Below are positions 41,088-41,303 of a stretch of DNA of 41,303 nucleotides, one piece after another; within the stretch, counting starts at the first letter, position 1, and every line of letters starts with the position of its first letter. A program made the position numbers and the translations under genes. Below the pieces are notes generated by a model. It did not search any database. It was not told where the DNA came from and saw only the letters and a program-made list of their open reading frames with translations. Source of the DNA: an uncultured Bacilli bacterium (GTDB taxonomy: Bacteria; Bacillota_I; Bacilli_A; RF39; UBA660). Location of the stretch: NCBI GenBank assembly GCA_949440065.1, contig CASRZP010000001.1:1-41303 (forward strand), read 5' to 3'.

Positions 41088-41303
41088 CGTCGTAATTATT
41101 GGTGCTGGAGTAGCAGGTATTACTTCAGCCATTTATTTAAAAAGAGCAAATATTTCTTGTTGTATAATTGAAAAAGAAATGATCGGTGGACAAATTAATA
41201 AAACTTCAGTGATTGAAAACTATCCAGGAATAGTATCGATTAATGGAACAGATTTATCTCTTACCTTAATGAAGCAATTAGAATCTTTAGAGATTCCTCT
41301 ATT
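41062..41303 (+). CDS. trxB: Thioredoxin reductase-like FAD/NAD(P)-dependent oxidoreductase, 5' part
   Basis: The first ~80 codons of a flavin disulfide reductase. The dinucleotide fold starts KYNVVIIGAGVAGITSAIYL, then an acidic strand end (CCIIEKEMIGGQINKTSVIE) and NYPGI, as in TrxB (IGGQ and ENYPG). The CxxC redox motif lies past the window edge, so a ferredoxin/NADPH-type reductase is not excluded. ATG 41053, 41059, 41062 and 41071 are in frame; all overlap lgt and none has a strong ribosome site. Gene order lgt-trxB matches Bacillus. Confidence 0.85.
   Translation, partial: MKKMKKKYNVVIIGAGVAGITSAIYLKRANISCCIIEKEMIGGQINKTSVIENYPGIVSINGTDLSLTLMKQLESLEIPL

Noticed and set aside
1..41303. 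CRISPR arrays, rRNA and tRNA genes
   Set aside because: I saw no regularly spaced direct repeats and no tRNA-like or rRNA-like segments in reading the window, although a covariance-model search was not possible.

Overview
The window is a stretch of low-GC (roughly 30% G+C by eye) Firmicutes chromosome, almost entirely coding on the + strand. It encodes SpoIIQ- and SpoIIID-like sporulation proteins, Mbl, the long form of HPF, a LytTR/GHKL quorum-sensing system and a release factor 2 with the classic programmed frameshift, and UGA is used as a stop. This points to a Bacilli-type organism that forms spores or descends from spore formers, probably an uncultured gut lineage near Erysipelotrichia/RF39; the species call is inference. 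Many promoters share an extended -10 element (TGnTATAAT), several with a good -35 at 16-17 bp.

Layout. (1) 1-5.6 kb, envelope and sporulation block: end of murA, an SGNH hydrolase, rpmE, rpiB, a DUF1146 protein, degenerate spoIIQ, spoIIID, mbl and a tagO/wecA-type sugar-phosphate transferase. (2) 5.6-8.6 kb, a complete agr-type peptide quorum-sensing locus in an unusual arrangement: an agrA-like regulator and agrC-like kinase on + converge on a 41-codon agrD-like propeptide gene and agrB on -, with a two-way terminator between the halves. (3) 8.86-9.72 kb, a cold-shock protein and hpf. (4) 9.84-11.26 kb, an ISL3-family insertion with 24-bp imperfect ends, an exact 8-bp target duplication and a decayed transposase, inserted into what looks like the hpf terminator. 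(5) 11.36-12.55 kb, a frameshifted surface-protein gene, then secA. (6) 15.1-19.3 kb, accessory cargo between secA and prfB, which are adjacent in many Bacilli: broken rhuM, a zinc-ribbon protein, a DUF5131 protein, an XRE/membrane/zinc-ribbon protein, a lipoprotein and about 500 bp of unexplained spacer. (7) 19.3-25.0 kb, prfB, two tandem YitT proteins, ftsE, ftsX and an M23 hydrolase, the expected FtsEX-activated wall-cutting module. (8) 25-33.7 kb, less conserved genes: a second XRE/membrane protein, a thioredoxin-fold protein, a large possibly TelA-like protein, DUF2130 and DUF3419-like proteins, an internally deleted IS1202-like element, and an unrecognised three-ORF operon. (9) 33.7-41.3 kb, a decayed patch with an 11-bp inverted repeat, then uvrB, a radical SAM gene, uvrA, a YvlD-like membrane protein, lgt and the start of trxB.

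The backbone order hpf - secA - prfB - ftsE - ftsX - uvrB - uvrA - yvlD - lgt - trxB matches the order I know from Bacillus, so genes falling between these are probably lineage-specific. The items most worth following up are the convergent agr locus with a predicted six-residue autoinducer ring, the IS insertion in a terminator arm, the unexplained segment at 18.8-19.28 kb, and the unrecognised operon at 32.0-33.7 kb.
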